Origin: Kocuria sp.
GTDB lineage: Bacteria > Actinomycetota > Actinomycetes > Actinomycetales > Micrococcaceae
Direction of reading: 5' to 3'
DNA: 64,000 bases
NCBI RefSeq assembly: GCF_030538595.1
Contig: NZ_JAUNTS010000012.1
Span: 1 to 64,000, forward strand
The first letter of the stretch is position 1. Every line of letters starts with the position of its first letter. The translations under genes and the position numbers were made by a program. This document shows positions 7,169 to 15,584 of the stretch, piece by piece. The notes under the pieces are model-generated. The model was not told where the DNA came from, made no database searches, and saw only the letters and a program-made list of their open reading frames with translations.

Positions 7169-8341
7169 TCACACGAAAGCCGAGCGGCCGGAGATGGCGC
7201 GCCCCACCACCAGGGCGTTGATTTCGTGGGTGCCTTCGTAGGAGTAGACGGCTTCGGCATCGGCGTGGAAGCGGGCCACGTCCGTGGCCAGGGTGATCCC
7301 GTTGCCGCCCACCACTTCCCGGGCCAGAGCAACGGTTTCGCGCATGTGCAGACTGATCCACATTTTGGCCAGCGCGGAGTCCTGATCCCGGTACACCCCG
7401 GCCTGCTGTTGGGCGGCCAGTTGGGAGGCCATGGACAACGACGCCGTCACATTGCCCAGCATTCGCGCCAACTTCTCCTGCACCAGCTGGAAACTGGCCG
7501 TGGGACGACCGAACTGTTCGCGTTCGCGGGTGTAGCGCACCGCTGCCTCGTAGGCACCGGCCTGGATGCCGCAGGCAATCCAGGCCACGTCCGAACGCAT
7601 CTCCCGCAGCATGGCCGCCACAACCTTGAAGGAGTTGCAGTTGTGCAGCCGCGAAGATTCCGGAACCCGCACCCCGGTCAAGGTGATGTGGGCGTTCTGC
7701 ATCATCCGCAGGGAGGTCTTGCCGTGGATCTTCTCCAGGCTCACCCCGTTGGCCTCACGAGGGACCAGGAAGGCTTTGACCTGGGAATCGGCAACATCAC
7801 GGGCAAAAATGCACAGGAAGTCTGCGGTCAGCGCACCACCGATCCACCGTTTGGCGCCGTCGATCACCCACTCGTTTCCGTCACGACGCGCGGCCGTGGC
7901 CAATCCGCCCGCAATGTCCGAGCCGTGCTCCGGTTCTGTCAGGCAGAACACCCCGGTCATCTCAAAGGACTGGATCTTGGGGTCCCATTCGGCGAACTGC
8001 TCGGCCGATCCGCCTACCCGGCAGGCCGTGCGGAACAGTCCGGCCTGGGCGGTGTAGAACGTGGCAATCGAGGCATCGCACCTGGCCAGCTCAAAAATAC
8101 GGAACCCGTGGTACAGCGCCCGCGGGGTCTGACCCACCAACTCGGGTGGGTGCATCAGCTGGAGTTCCTGCAGTGGTGCGGCAACCTCCGTGGGGAAGGT
8201 TCCCGCCTCCCAATGCTCGGCCAACAGCGGCCGCACGGTGGAGTCCAGCACGGACCGTAGGCGCAGCAGCGGGGCACGCTCGGCAACCGTTAGGGCATCG
8301 GCGACGCCGAATGGGTCACTGTCCGGGTAGAGCTCGCTCAT
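7169..8341 (-). CDS. Acyl-CoA dehydrogenase (glutaryl-CoA dehydrogenase-like)
   Basis: A 390-residue FAD flavoenzyme introducing a 2,3-double bond into an acyl-CoA. Signatures: LTEPEHGSDIAGG (FAD loop), KRWIGGALTADF (the second acyl-CoA dehydrogenase signature region in glutaryl-CoA-type enzymes), and the C-terminal YEGTHEINALVVGRAISG with the catalytic Glu. Its start overlaps the end of the amidohydrolase gene by four bases, so the genes are translationally coupled. The group includes glutaryl-CoA and related dehydrogenases; the true substrate here is unknown. Confidence 0.85.
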   Translation of the reverse strand: MSELYPDSDPFGVADALTVAERAPLLRLRSVLDSTVRPLLAEHWEAGTFPTEVAAPLQELQLMHPPELVGQTPRALYHGFRIFELARCDASIATFYTAQAGLFRTACRVGGSAEQFAEWDPKIQSFEMTGVFCLTEPEHGSDIAGGLATAARRDGNEWVIDGAKRWIGGALTADFLCIFARDVADSQVKAFLVPREANGVSLEKIHGKTSLRMMQNAHITLTGVRVPESSRLHNCNSFKVVAAMLREMRSDVAWIACGIQAGAYEAAVRYTREREQFGRPTASFQLVQEKLARMLGNVTASLSMASQLAAQQQAGVYRDQDSALAKMWISLHMRETVALAREVVGGNGITLATDVARFHADAEAVYSYEGTHEINALVVGRAISGRSAFV

Positions 8342-9276
8342 GAGTCCCCTCCTTCCGCCACAGAAACACCGGCCGCATCAGAGCCCGTCAGGCCCAACAG
8401 CCGTGCGGCGTTGTGTTTGAGGATTCCCGGTCGCACCTCGTCCTTGAACGGTGCCTCCGCAAAAGCCCCCAACCACTTCTGCGGGGTGATCAGCGGATAA
8501 TCCGTTCCAAACAGCACCCGGTCTGGGAACATGCGGTTGGCGGCATGGATCAGAGACTCCGGGAAGTACTTGGGGGACCACCCGGAGAGGTCAATCCACA
8601 CGTTGGACTTGTGTGTGGCAATGGAGTTGGCTTCCTCCTGCCAGGGGACGGAGGGGTGGGCCATGATCACTTGCAATTCGGGGAAATCAGCAGCCACAGC
8701 ATCCAACAGTAGCGGGTTTGAGTACCCCAACTTGATGCCGTAGCCCCCGGGCAGTCCGGCGCCCATCCCGTTCTGCCCCGTGTGGAACAGAGCAGGCACA
8801 TCCAGTGCCTGGATCGCCTCCCACAAGGGGTAGAACTCAGTGGAGGAGGGGTCGAATCCCTGCAAGGACGGATGGAACTTGAATCCCCGCACTCCGTACT
8901 TCTCCACCAACATTCGCGCGCGGTCCACCGCGGCAGCACCCTGCAGAGGGTCCACGGAACCGAAGGGAATCAGGACATCGTTGTTGCGGGCCGCCCCCAG
9001 CGCGATCTCCTCGATCGAGTTGGGTTCATGCTTCAAGGCGGTGGTGGCATCCACCGTGAAGACCACCGCAGCCATGTTCCACTCCCGGTACCGTTCGGCA
9101 ATCGTGTCCAACGACGGCGACCGATCCTCCGCCTTGAAGTACTTGGACGATGCATCCACCAATGGCTGCGGCAAGGACAGATGCCCGTGATCCGAGCATT
9201 CGATGTGCACGTGCATGTCGATCGCATCAACCTTCTCAAGGTCGATCCCGAACTCATACGGAGTCACAGCGCTCAT
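8338..9276 (-). CDS. Amidohydrolase family metal-dependent hydrolase/decarboxylase (PF04909)
   Basis: A 312-residue TIM-barrel protein of the ACMSD-like amidohydrolase-2 family. Metal-binding motifs are visible: DMHVH near residue 20, FKFHPSLQGF, FHTGQ, MAHPSVPW, and FGTDYP near the C-terminus. Members perform hydrolysis or non-oxidative decarboxylation of cyclic or aromatic acids. It lies between the SDR and acyl-CoA dehydrogenase genes in one operon (six-base gap, then four-base overlap), so it probably acts on a ring or keto intermediate of the same acyl-CoA pathway. That role is inference. Confidence 0.75.
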   Translation of the reverse strand: MSAVTPYEFGIDLEKVDAIDMHVHIECSDHGHLSLPQPLVDASSKYFKAEDRSPSLDTIAERYREWNMAAVVFTVDATTALKHEPNSIEEIALGAARNNDVLIPFGSVDPLQGAAAVDRARMLVEKYGVRGFKFHPSLQGFDPSSTEFYPLWEAIQALDVPALFHTGQNGMGAGLPGGYGIKLGYSNPLLLDAVAADFPELQVIMAHPSVPWQEEANSIATHKSNVWIDLSGWSPKYFPESLIHAANRMFPDRVLFGTDYPLITPQKWLGAFAEAPFKDEVRPGILKHNAARLLGLTGSDAAGVSVAEGGDS

Positions 9277-9282
9277 GTCCGA

Positions 9283-10221
9283 TCAGCCCTGTGGCTTCAA
9301 ATCATCGGGCAGGGCCGGCATGACCTCACCGCACTTTTGCAGTTTGCCCTCGGTCAGCCCGTCGAATTCCGCAGCCAGATCCTCGTAGCTCCAACCACCC
9401 TCCTTGTACTCGGTCACCAAGGGGGCCGGGTGGGAGAACAACTGCAAACGGTCACCGCCGGCACCGATGGCCTGGCCGGTGACTCCTGCGGCGTCGTCGC
9501 TGGCCAGGTAGGTGATGAGCCCGGCAACGTCCCCTGCGGTCCCAAAGCCCAGGTCATGCCGGAAAAACGGCGGCATGGGCTCACCGGCTTCATCGGCCTC
9601 CACCGCAGCAGCAAAGAACGGGATGGTCTTGGTCATGGCCGTGGCAGCCACGGGGATCACAGCGTTGACGGTGACCCCGGCCTTCTTCATCTCCAGCGCC
9701 CAGGTGCGTACCATGCCCACAATCCCGGCCTTGGCCGCGGCGTAATTGGTCTGCCCAAAGTTGCCGTACTGCCCCGTGGGGGAGCCGATGGTGATGATCC
9801 GCCCGGCAACACCGTTGTCCTTGAAGTACCGGTAGGCCTCCCGCACGCAGGTGAAAGTGCCGCGCAGATGCACCAGAATCACCAGGTCAAAGTCCTCATC
9901 AGTCATCTTCAGCAGGGATTTGTCCCGCAGAATCCCGGCATTGTTCACCAGGATGTCCAGTCCACCAAAGGCATCCATGGCACCCTTGACCAGGGCTTCA
10001 GCAGTCTCGGTGCTGCCCACGGGGGCGACGACGGCGCTCGCGCGCCCACCGGCGTCCACAATCGAGGCGACGGCTGCATCCGCAGTGGCCTGGTCGACGT
10101 CGTTGATGACCACTGCAGCCCCGCGGCGAGCCAGCTCTTGAGCGTAAGCCAGGCCGAGCCCCTGGCCCGATCCGGTGACAACGGCAACTTTGCCGGCCAA
10201 AGGTGTGGCGGACTGGGTCAT
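9283..10221 (-). CDS. SDR-family 3-hydroxyacyl-CoA dehydrogenase-like enzyme
   Basis: A 312-residue protein. It shows the classical short-chain dehydrogenase motifs: TGSGQGLG cofactor loop, NNAG, catalytic Ser in IGSPTGQYG and Tyr-x-x-x-Lys in TNYAAAKAG. The longer C-terminal tail resembles the dehydrogenase module of peroxisomal multifunctional enzyme 2. ATG 10221 was chosen because AAAGGAG lies six bases ahead; an upstream in-frame ATG at 10329 would overlap the operator. First gene of the leftward operon and divergent from the MarR gene. Confidence 0.8.
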   Translation of the reverse strand: MTQSATPLAGKVAVVTGSGQGLGLAYAQELARRGAAVVINDVDQATADAAVASIVDAGGRASAVVAPVGSTETAEALVKGAMDAFGGLDILVNNAGILRDKSLLKMTDEDFDLVILVHLRGTFTCVREAYRYFKDNGVAGRIITIGSPTGQYGNFGQTNYAAAKAGIVGMVRTWALEMKKAGVTVNAVIPVAATAMTKTIPFFAAAVEADEAGEPMPPFFRHDLGFGTAGDVAGLITYLASDDAAGVTGQAIGAGGDRLQLFSHPAPLVTEYKEGGWSYEDLAAEFDGLTEGKLQKCGEVMPALPDDLKPQG

Positions 10222-10315
10222 GGTGTGTGCTCCTTTGCAACAACTGGTCAAGGTGGCCAGCATGGCGGGCTGACTGCGTGGACCATCAGGTTCAGTGTTC
10301 ATCACAGACCAAACC

Positions 10316-10330
10316 GTTGAAAATGTCAAC
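10316..10330. promoter_or_regulatory. Putative MarR operator, site 3 (divergent promoter)
   Basis: GTTGAAAATGTCAAC, a near-perfect palindrome between the divergent SDR operon (start 10221) and the MarR gene (start 10398). It extends to GTTGAAAATGTCAACGATTA, matching the GATT extension of site 4. The placement suits repression of both directions by the MarR protein. Confidence 0.65.
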
Positions 10331-10397
10331 GATTAAAGTACGCGACGGTAGGGGAGAATGACTGTGACAGTTCGGTGCGGATGAAGGCGGGTGGCGG

Positions 10398-10904
10398 GTG
10401 GCGCAGGCGACAACGCAGGTGGATGGCGACGACGAGCGCAGATCAGCAGTGGAACTGCAGCTCATGACGGGAAACTCGCGTTTTGAAGACGCTCGCCTGG
10501 CTCAGGAATCCATGTTCTTGATGAACCGTTTTGGCTCCCTGGGCTCTGCTCTGACCAACGGTTACCTGAGGGCGTGTGAGCTGAAAGTTCGCCACTACTG
10601 CGTGCTGTCGCTGGCTTGCGAGCAGCAGGCGCCTACTCAGCGTGAACTCAGCGACTTTCTGGTCCTTGACCCCAGTCAGGTGGTCGCGTTGGTGGATTAT
10701 CTGGAGGGTATGGACCTGGTGCGCAGGGCTGCGGACCCACGGGATCGGCGGTCCAAGATCATCGTCCCAACCGACCGTGGGCGTCAGGCCTTGAAGGACG
10801 CTGAGGCGCAGGTGGCGGCTGCATCCGACCGCTTGCAATCGAACCTCTCGGAGAGTGAAAGAGCGCAGCTGCAGGGGCTGCTGCACAAACTGGCCGCCAG
10901 TTAG
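10398..10904 (+). CDS. MarR family transcriptional regulator
   Basis: A 168-residue winged-helix dimer-type regulator. The recognition region reads TQRELSDFLVLDPSQVVALV, followed by the wing LVRRAADPRDRRSKIIVPTDRG, typical of MarR proteins that sense aromatic or acyl-CoA ligands. GTG 10398 is the only plausible start. It sits between the SDR operon and the acyl-CoA ligase, and GTTGAA-type palindromes flank it at 10316 and 10946, with related sites at 127 and 7124. It is the obvious candidate regulator of the local catabolic genes and the MHS transporter. Confidence 0.85.
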   Translation: MAQATTQVDGDDERRSAVELQLMTGNSRFEDARLAQESMFLMNRFGSLGSALTNGYLRACELKVRHYCVLSLACEQQAPTQRELSDFLVLDPSQVVALVDYLEGMDLVRRAADPRDRRSKIIVPTDRGRQALKDAEAQVAAASDRLQSNLSESERAQLQGLLHKLAAS

Positions 10905-10945
10905 CCCTGGACGCGCTTCATGTCACATCGTAGGATCTGCAAATA

Positions 10946-10960
10946 GTTGAAAAATTCAAC
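10946..10960. promoter_or_regulatory. Putative MarR operator, site 4
   Basis: Perfect palindrome GTTGAAAAATTCAAC inside ATAGTTGAAAAATTCAACGA. It lies about 90 bases upstream of the acyl-CoA ligase start at 11049 and after the MarR gene. It is the best match to the consensus drawn from the four sites. Confidence 0.65.
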
Positions 10961-11048
10961 GATTTGTGGCGGTGGCTGACGGTCTTGACACCAGGACGAT
11001 GCGCAAATTTGCCCATCCGCCGCCAATTTGCAGTGGCAAGGAGGGCGC

Positions 11049-12569
11049 GTGCGCAACTTCGGTATCGGATCTTGGCTGGAGCGTAGATTCCAACGTTCGG
11101 GCACCAAGACTGCATTGGTGGATGGGGAGCGCATGCTGACCTATGCCCAACTGCGTGATCGGTCAGCACGGATCGCTACGGCCTTGGACGCAGCGGGTGT
11201 CCAGCAGTGTGATCGCGTGGCGCTGCTCGGGGAGAACAGCGCCGATTTCGTAACTGTCCTGTTCGGCACAGAGCTGTTGGGCGCCGTGTTCGTTCCGCTC
11301 AATACGCGGTTGGCACCAGGTGAGATCGCCTTTCAGCTGGAAGACTCCGGGGCCAAGATCCTGCTGCATGATCCAGCATTGATGCAGGTGGCGGCCGCCG
11401 CCGTCGGAAATTTGGGGACTTCTGTCCCACTGTGGACCCTGGGGGAGAGCCAGGAAGGTTCCCTGTCCTTGGATGAGCAGATCAAGGACACTCAACCATG
11501 GACAGAGGACCAGGATGTCTCCCAGGACGATCTTGCGGTGATCCTCTACACCTCCGGCACCACGGGCAAGCCCAAGGGTGCATGTCTCACCCACGGCAAC
11601 CTGACCTGGAATGCGTTTAACGTTCTGGTGGATTTTGACGTTGCCTCCCCGGATGTCTCTCTTCAGATCTCACCCATGTTCCACGTGGCCTCTCTGGGAA
11701 TGGGTGTGCTGCCCGTGTTGCTGAAAGGCGCCACGTTGGTGGTCGAGCCCAAGTTCATCCCCGCGCGGACCTTGGAACTGATCGAGAAGCATGGGGTTAC
11801 ATGGCTGGCCGGTGTCCCCACCACCTACCAGCTCCTCACGGAGGACCCGGCATGGGAAACCACGGACATTTCCACGGTTTCCAAGATGACGTGTGGCGGT
11901 TCGGCCGTTCCGTTGCGGGTGATTGAAGCTTATGAAGCACGCGGTCTACGCTTCACCAACTGCTACGGCATGACCGAAACTTCCCCCGGAGTCACCACGC
12001 TGCCACCGGACAGATCCAGGGAGAAGGCGGGATCTTCCGGGATTTCTGAATTCTGGACCGATTTCCGGATCGTGGATCCCATGGGGGACGCAGCTCCTGT
12101 CGGGGAACCCGGGGAGATCCTGGTGGCCGGACCCAACGTGATCAGCCGCTACTGGAACCGTCCTGACGCTGCCGGTTCCTGGGAGGCAGGATGGTTCCGT
12201 ACCGGGGACATGGGGTACACCGACGACGACGGCTTCCTTTACATCTCCGACCGCATCAAGGACATGATCATCTCCGGCGGGGAGAACGTGTACCCCGCAG
12301 AAGTTGAGGCCGCCATGCTGCGGATGCCTGCCGTGCAGTCCGTGGCTGTAGTGGGAGTCCCGCATGAGAAGTGGGGAGAGGTACCCCACGCGGTGGTCGT
12401 ACTCCACGATGGTGCTGGATCCGTCACGGCGGCACACGTGGAGGAGTTCCTGGACGGCAAGCTGGCACGGTACAAGGTGCCCAAAACCTTGACGATCGTG
12501 GAGGAACTTCCCCGCACAGCCTCCGGCAAGATCCGCAAGAACGTCTTACGTGAACAACTCGGCGGGTAG
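11049..12569 (+). CDS. Acyl-CoA synthetase (AMP-forming), fatty/aromatic acid-CoA ligase
   Basis: A 506-residue member of the ANL adenylating family. The P-loop ILYTSGTTGKPKGA, the NCYGMTETSPG motif, the hinge region RTGDMGYTDDDGFLYISDR and the terminal PRTASGKIRKNVLR with the catalytic Lys are all present. It activates a carboxylic acid to its CoA thioester with ATP, the entry step of the pathway whose later enzymes lie on the opposite strand. GTG 11049 is preceded by AAGGAGG. A MarR-type operator is about 90 bases upstream. Dehydrogenase, hydratase, SDR and hydrolase nearby fit beta-oxidation-like breakdown of a cyclic or aromatic acid. Confidence 0.85.
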   Translation: MRNFGIGSWLERRFQRSGTKTALVDGERMLTYAQLRDRSARIATALDAAGVQQCDRVALLGENSADFVTVLFGTELLGAVFVPLNTRLAPGEIAFQLEDSGAKILLHDPALMQVAAAAVGNLGTSVPLWTLGESQEGSLSLDEQIKDTQPWTEDQDVSQDDLAVILYTSGTTGKPKGACLTHGNLTWNAFNVLVDFDVASPDVSLQISPMFHVASLGMGVLPVLLKGATLVVEPKFIPARTLELIEKHGVTWLAGVPTTYQLLTEDPAWETTDISTVSKMTCGGSAVPLRVIEAYEARGLRFTNCYGMTETSPGVTTLPPDRSREKAGSSGISEFWTDFRIVDPMGDAAPVGEPGEILVAGPNVISRYWNRPDAAGSWEAGWFRTGDMGYTDDDGFLYISDRIKDMIISGGENVYPAEVEAAMLRMPAVQSVAVVGVPHEKWGEVPHAVVVLHDGAGSVTAAHVEEFLDGKLARYKVPKTLTIVEELPRTASGKIRKNVLREQLGG

Positions 12570-12573
12570 GTTT

Positions 12574-12609
12574 GTACTCAGGTCCAAAGACCAGCAGGGC
12601 CCTGAGTAC
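12574..12609. terminator. Hairpin after the acyl-CoA ligase gene
   Basis: Nine-base arms GTACTCAGG and CCTGAGTAC with an 18-base loop, immediately after the ligase stop. No T-run follows and the right arm runs into the ribosome binding region of the next gene, so it is at best a weak terminator. Confidence 0.4.
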
Positions 12610-12623
12610 AAGGAGCGGCAGCC

Positions 12624-12870
12624 ATGGCAGCACAAGCGCGACCCACGGGAGCACCCACCTGGCTGGAATTGAGCACGGGGGACCCGCAGACAGCCAAGAA
12701 GTTCTACGGTGACCTGTTCGGGTGGGAATTCGTGGACCAAGGTCCGGACTACGGTCACTACACCATCATCCAGAAAGACGACGTCCCCGTGGGTGCGCTC
12801 ATGTTCACCATGGATGAGACCGGTCAGCCGGTGAAAGTGGTGACGGCAGCCTGGACCACGTTCCTGGCCA
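12624..12870 (+). pseudogene. VOC-family protein, N-terminal fragment cut by a transposon
   Basis: The first 80 or so residues (PTWLELSTGDPQTAKKFYGD, then LFGWEFVDQG and DDVPVGALMFTMDETG) match the first half of the double-VOC proteins like the intact one at 46556-47365. After AAWTTFLAT the similarity stops and the frame reads through an IS end into a transposase fragment, giving a chimeric open frame to 13523. The break near 12870 marks the left edge of the acquired island. Confidence 0.7.
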
Positions 12871-12983
12871 CCTGGGTTTCACACCTTGGGGCCGTTACGG
12901 TCCTCCCGGTAGCTATTAGTGCTTGTCCGGGCGTTTTGGTGGTGTGGTTTGGGGCACTAATAATATCGGTAGAATCAGCGTTC

Positions 12984-13456
12984 ATGACCCCGTTCCTGCG
13001 GAAGGTGAAGACCGCTTCCGGGGCGACGGCTGTCCAGATCGTGGAGAAGAAGCATGGGCAGCGCAGGATTCTGGAGCATCTGGGCTCCGCGCACACAGAG
13101 TTCCAAATGGCCGCGTTACTGCGGGTTGGGCGGGACAAGCTCGCGGCGAACCAGCCCACACTGGACTTCGACAACGGTTCCAAGGCCCGGCCCCGTGCCA
13201 GCGGTGCGGTCGTGGAGGGGGTGATCCGCTTCGCATGGGATCGGCTCGGGTTCGTCCGGATCGAGGATGAGGCGTTCTTCCAGCTCGTGCTGGCCCGGCT
13301 AGTGGAGCCGACCTCGAAGCCGGACAGTCTCCGGGTGATCGAGGAACTCTGCATCACTCCAAGCCATCACAACACCTACTACAAGTCGCTGCAGCGCTGT
13401 GCTGCGAAGGAATACCGGGAACGGCTCACGGCGGCGAGTTTCGAGCACGCCGGGCC
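12984..13456 (+). mobile_element. IS1634-type transposase, N-terminal fragment
   Basis: From ATG 12984 the frame reads FLRKVKTASGATAVQIVEKK, with DEAFFQLVLARLVEPTSK and SLRVIEELCI later. This is the N-terminal domain of IS1634/IS4-superfamily transposases. It stops after about 155 residues (LTAASFEHA); the catalytic DDE part is missing. The AT-rich 12878-12983 stretch before it is probably the IS left end. It separates chromosomal gene order from the RiPP cluster. Confidence 0.75.
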
Positions 13457-13527
13457 AAGGCGACTACGGGAGCACCCATGTGCAAAACCACCAATCACGT
13501 CAGGTGCTGCACTCACCCCCTGAAACC

Positions 13528-13602
13528 GCCGACCATTACCTCCTCCGGGCACTGCTAGACACCGGAGGTTTCAGGCCGCTCCTACGCCCTCTTTTGCGAT
13601 GC
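13528..13602 (+). mobile_element. Remnant of an ISL3 transposase C-terminus
   Basis: The plus-strand reading YLLRALLDTGGFRPLLRP matches the conserved end of ISL3 transposases (compare YITRCLLEIGGFRPQLHP encoded at 22263-22371). Only about 25 codons survive. A related ISL3 remnant lies at the other edge of the cluster (33950-34165). Confidence 0.5.
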
Positions 13603-13654
13603 GCCGCTGAATTCTTCGCATGTCATTCGACAACTGACATGCGAATCAGGGCCG

Positions 13655-13858
13655 TTATCGCGAATGGTCGGTGTCGGTGGGCCCTGAGCGGTCCTTGAAG
13701 CCTCCGTTCATCAGGAGCATTACGACAAAGATGATAGCCAGTATGGCAAGGAAGATGCCTGCCGTGGCTAGTCCTCCTTGGATCAGTAAGAATTCACCGA
13801 GGAGGAACATTACTATGGCGCCAACAGCGCCAATGACGAGCCATGGGGTAATACGCAT
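13655..13858 (-). CDS. Small two-helix membrane protein
   Basis: A 67-residue protein with two hydrophobic segments (about residues 6-25 and 30-52) joined by GEFLLIQGG and a charged C-terminal tail. AAGGAGA stands eight bases ahead of ATG 13858. It lies after the CPBP protease gene, separated by 231 bases that contain two small hairpins (13986-14004 and 14041-14082), so it may be outside the main operon. Small membrane proteins at cluster ends sometimes confer self-immunity; nothing in the sequence proves this. Confidence 0.55.
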   Translation of the reverse strand: MRITPWLVIGAVGAIVMFLLGEFLLIQGGLATAGIFLAILAIIFVVMLLMNGGFKDRSGPTDTDHSR

Positions 13859-14089
13859 GGTGAATATCTCCTTGATAACGAGTGAGACCTCAAATCAAGT
13901 TTATCAATCAGTGAGGCTGTAGATTCTGGGTTCACGACCCATGCTAGCGGGCATCTTCGACCTGAGTCCAACAATGACATGCCTACCACGCCCCTAGTGC
14001 GTGGCGCGGCTTGTGGAGCAGCCCCAGGCGCTGACTGTAGGTTCACGCTTGTTTGTCTCCGTGTCGTCTCACCTGCGTGAACCGTTTGC

Positions 14090-14749
14090 TCACCACTCGT
14101 CTGTGGGACGGCGTTGTACAAGGCGCGTGCCGGGTGAGGGGCGATATGTGTGCCGTCGCAGGCACATAAATGCGTTCCAGCTCACATGGAAAAAAACCGC
14201 TATGAGGAGGCCTAGAAGCCAAGTGGTAACGGCCATGAAGAGGGAAAAGATGGCGATGAAACCGAGGCCGCGACGACCATACCGCTCCAGGTGAATTGCG
14301 GTGAACCCCACCGTGATGATTATATGCGCCCACGGCATTGGGAGGCCGAGGTAAGCCAGGGATGAGATGCCCGCGCCGCGCCAGAGCACCTCCTCGGCAC
14401 CTCCTCCAAGACAGAGCAGGAGGCGGCGCATACGTCGAGGCTCGTGGAATGACGCGTCGTCCTGTGGTAAGGCTGCAAGGATAGTCACTGCGGTAGCCAG
14501 TCCTGCGAAGATCAGTGGATTCATAGGGAAGATCGCTGGGGGTGGCCCGATCGTCGAGAACACAATTATCCCCGCCACCGTAGCTAGTAAGACAGTACCA
14601 CCGGTATATAGAAGCTCAATCGTTGATCTGCTTAGCCGGCCTCGCATCAAGGGTGAACCTAGGGTGGAGGATATTCCACGCTCTGTGTAGACGATATGTG
14701 TGGCGCATGCGATCACGCCGATCCAAGCTGAGACCATGGGCGGGTTCAC
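14090..14749 (-). CDS. CPBP-family (CAAX/ABI) intramembrane protease
   Basis: A 219-residue polytopic protein with the three motifs of the CPBP glutamic protease family: EEVLWR (Glu119, Glu120, Arg124), a His at 153 in FTAIHLERYG, and FHVSWNAF (His188, Asn192). Members in streptolysin-type clusters (SagE) are thought to remove the leader peptide or give self-immunity. The start lies two bases from the stop of the SagB-like gene upstream in the same operon. The last enzyme gene of the leftward operon; best candidate for leader removal, since no other peptidase is in the cluster. Confidence 0.8.
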   Translation of the reverse strand: MNPPMVSAWIGVIACATHIVYTERGISSTLGSPLMRGRLSRSTIELLYTGGTVLLATVAGIIVFSTIGPPPAIFPMNPLIFAGLATAVTILAALPQDDASFHEPRRMRRLLLCLGGGAEEVLWRGAGISSLAYLGLPMPWAHIIITVGFTAIHLERYGRRGLGFIAIFSLFMAVTTWLLGLLIAVFFHVSWNAFMCLRRHTYRPSPGTRLVQRRPTDEW

Positions 14750-14751
14750 TA

Positions 14752-15573
14752 TTAGGTTGCAGTACCTAGGACTACGGAGTGCAACGGGGCGCTGTCAACG
14801 CCGTCCAGCCCGGGAATTAGCGCAGTTACCGGGTCGTCGAAGAACCCACCCCAAATACGACACTGGAGTCCGGACGCCTCTGCTGCAAGTGCTATAGATT
14901 GCGCGAGGTGACCCGCCTCCAGGTAACAGAACCTGGCCCCCCGCTGCCCGTATTTGATCCGAGACCGGGCGAACATGGCCGTTATGACGATGATGATGCC
15001 AGCATCAGACACAAGGGCATCATCCCCGTAGGCGTTAACGATATCGTGTCTGTCGGCATGACCCAGATCAGCGAGGTCGTGCCTAAACGGATCGTAGTAG
15101 AGGCATCGTTCCGTGGGGAGCGGGTCAGCGCAGTTCAAAGTGAGGAAGAAGACATCCAGGGGGTAGAGCGCCCCGGCCGACGGAGTGGGTCGGAAGCCGA
15201 CGATGCTTCCGGTGCGGTAAATAACACGGTAACTGTGATGCAGTACATTCGCCAAAGCCTGGACGGTGAGTGGTGAGCGACCGAATTCATCAGCGCTTTT
15301 CCTCCGTAGCACGATGTTTTGGAAGGTGTCCTGCGTGCGTAGGTCAGGTTCGGGTAAGGGAACGGATGGGCGCAGCGTGTACCGTCGACCAGCGCGCAGG
15401 GTCATCCTACGTAGCGCCTCCGACGACTGGAGGCGCTCCATGCCGGGCAGGTCAGTTCGGAGCGTCGCCTTGGAGATCTTGGAGGCCTCGAGGAAGCACT
15501 CTGATGCATCACTGTCTGAGGGGACACCGTCTGGGTAGACGACGTCCTCGAGGTTTGTGCTGTCGTACTGCAT
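14752..15573 (-). CDS. SagB-type FMN-dependent azoline dehydrogenase
   Basis: A 273-residue nitroreductase-fold protein of the SagB-type dehydrogenase family, which oxidises thiazolines/oxazolines to thiazoles/oxazoles with FMN. Motifs: VLRRKSADEF (about residues 88-97; FMN phosphate-binding Arg), RPTPSAGALYPLDVF (128-142), and a late YLEAGHLAQSIALAA helix typical of the family. It lacks the long N-terminal extension of some relatives. ATG 15573 follows AAGGAG. It is 11 bases downstream of the YcaO gene, which fits the BCD enzyme set of TOMM/LAP clusters. It indicates that the final product carries at least some aromatic azoles. Confidence 0.85.
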   Translation of the reverse strand: MQYDSTNLEDVVYPDGVPSDSDASECFLEASKISKATLRTDLPGMERLQSSEALRRMTLRAGRRYTLRPSVPLPEPDLRTQDTFQNIVLRRKSADEFGRSPLTVQALANVLHHSYRVIYRTGSIVGFRPTPSAGALYPLDVFFLTLNCADPLPTERCLYYDPFRHDLADLGHADRHDIVNAYGDDALVSDAGIIIVITAMFARSRIKYGQRGARFCYLEAGHLAQSIALAAEASGLQCRIWGGFFDDPVTALIPGLDGVDSAPLHSVVLGTAT

Positions 15574-15584
15574 CGAGGGGCTCC

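Noticed and set aside
8782-10320. A very long open frame on the plus strand opposite the SDR and amidohydrolase genes
   Set aside because: The minus-strand genes have complete family motifs and ribosome binding sites; the plus frame has none and is a product of GC-rich codon bias. The same holds for the plus frames over 7226-8260 and 63049-63996.
12624-13523. A single 299-residue VOC-type protein
   Set aside because: Only the first 80 or so residues are VOC; the rest is an IS end and a transposase fragment.
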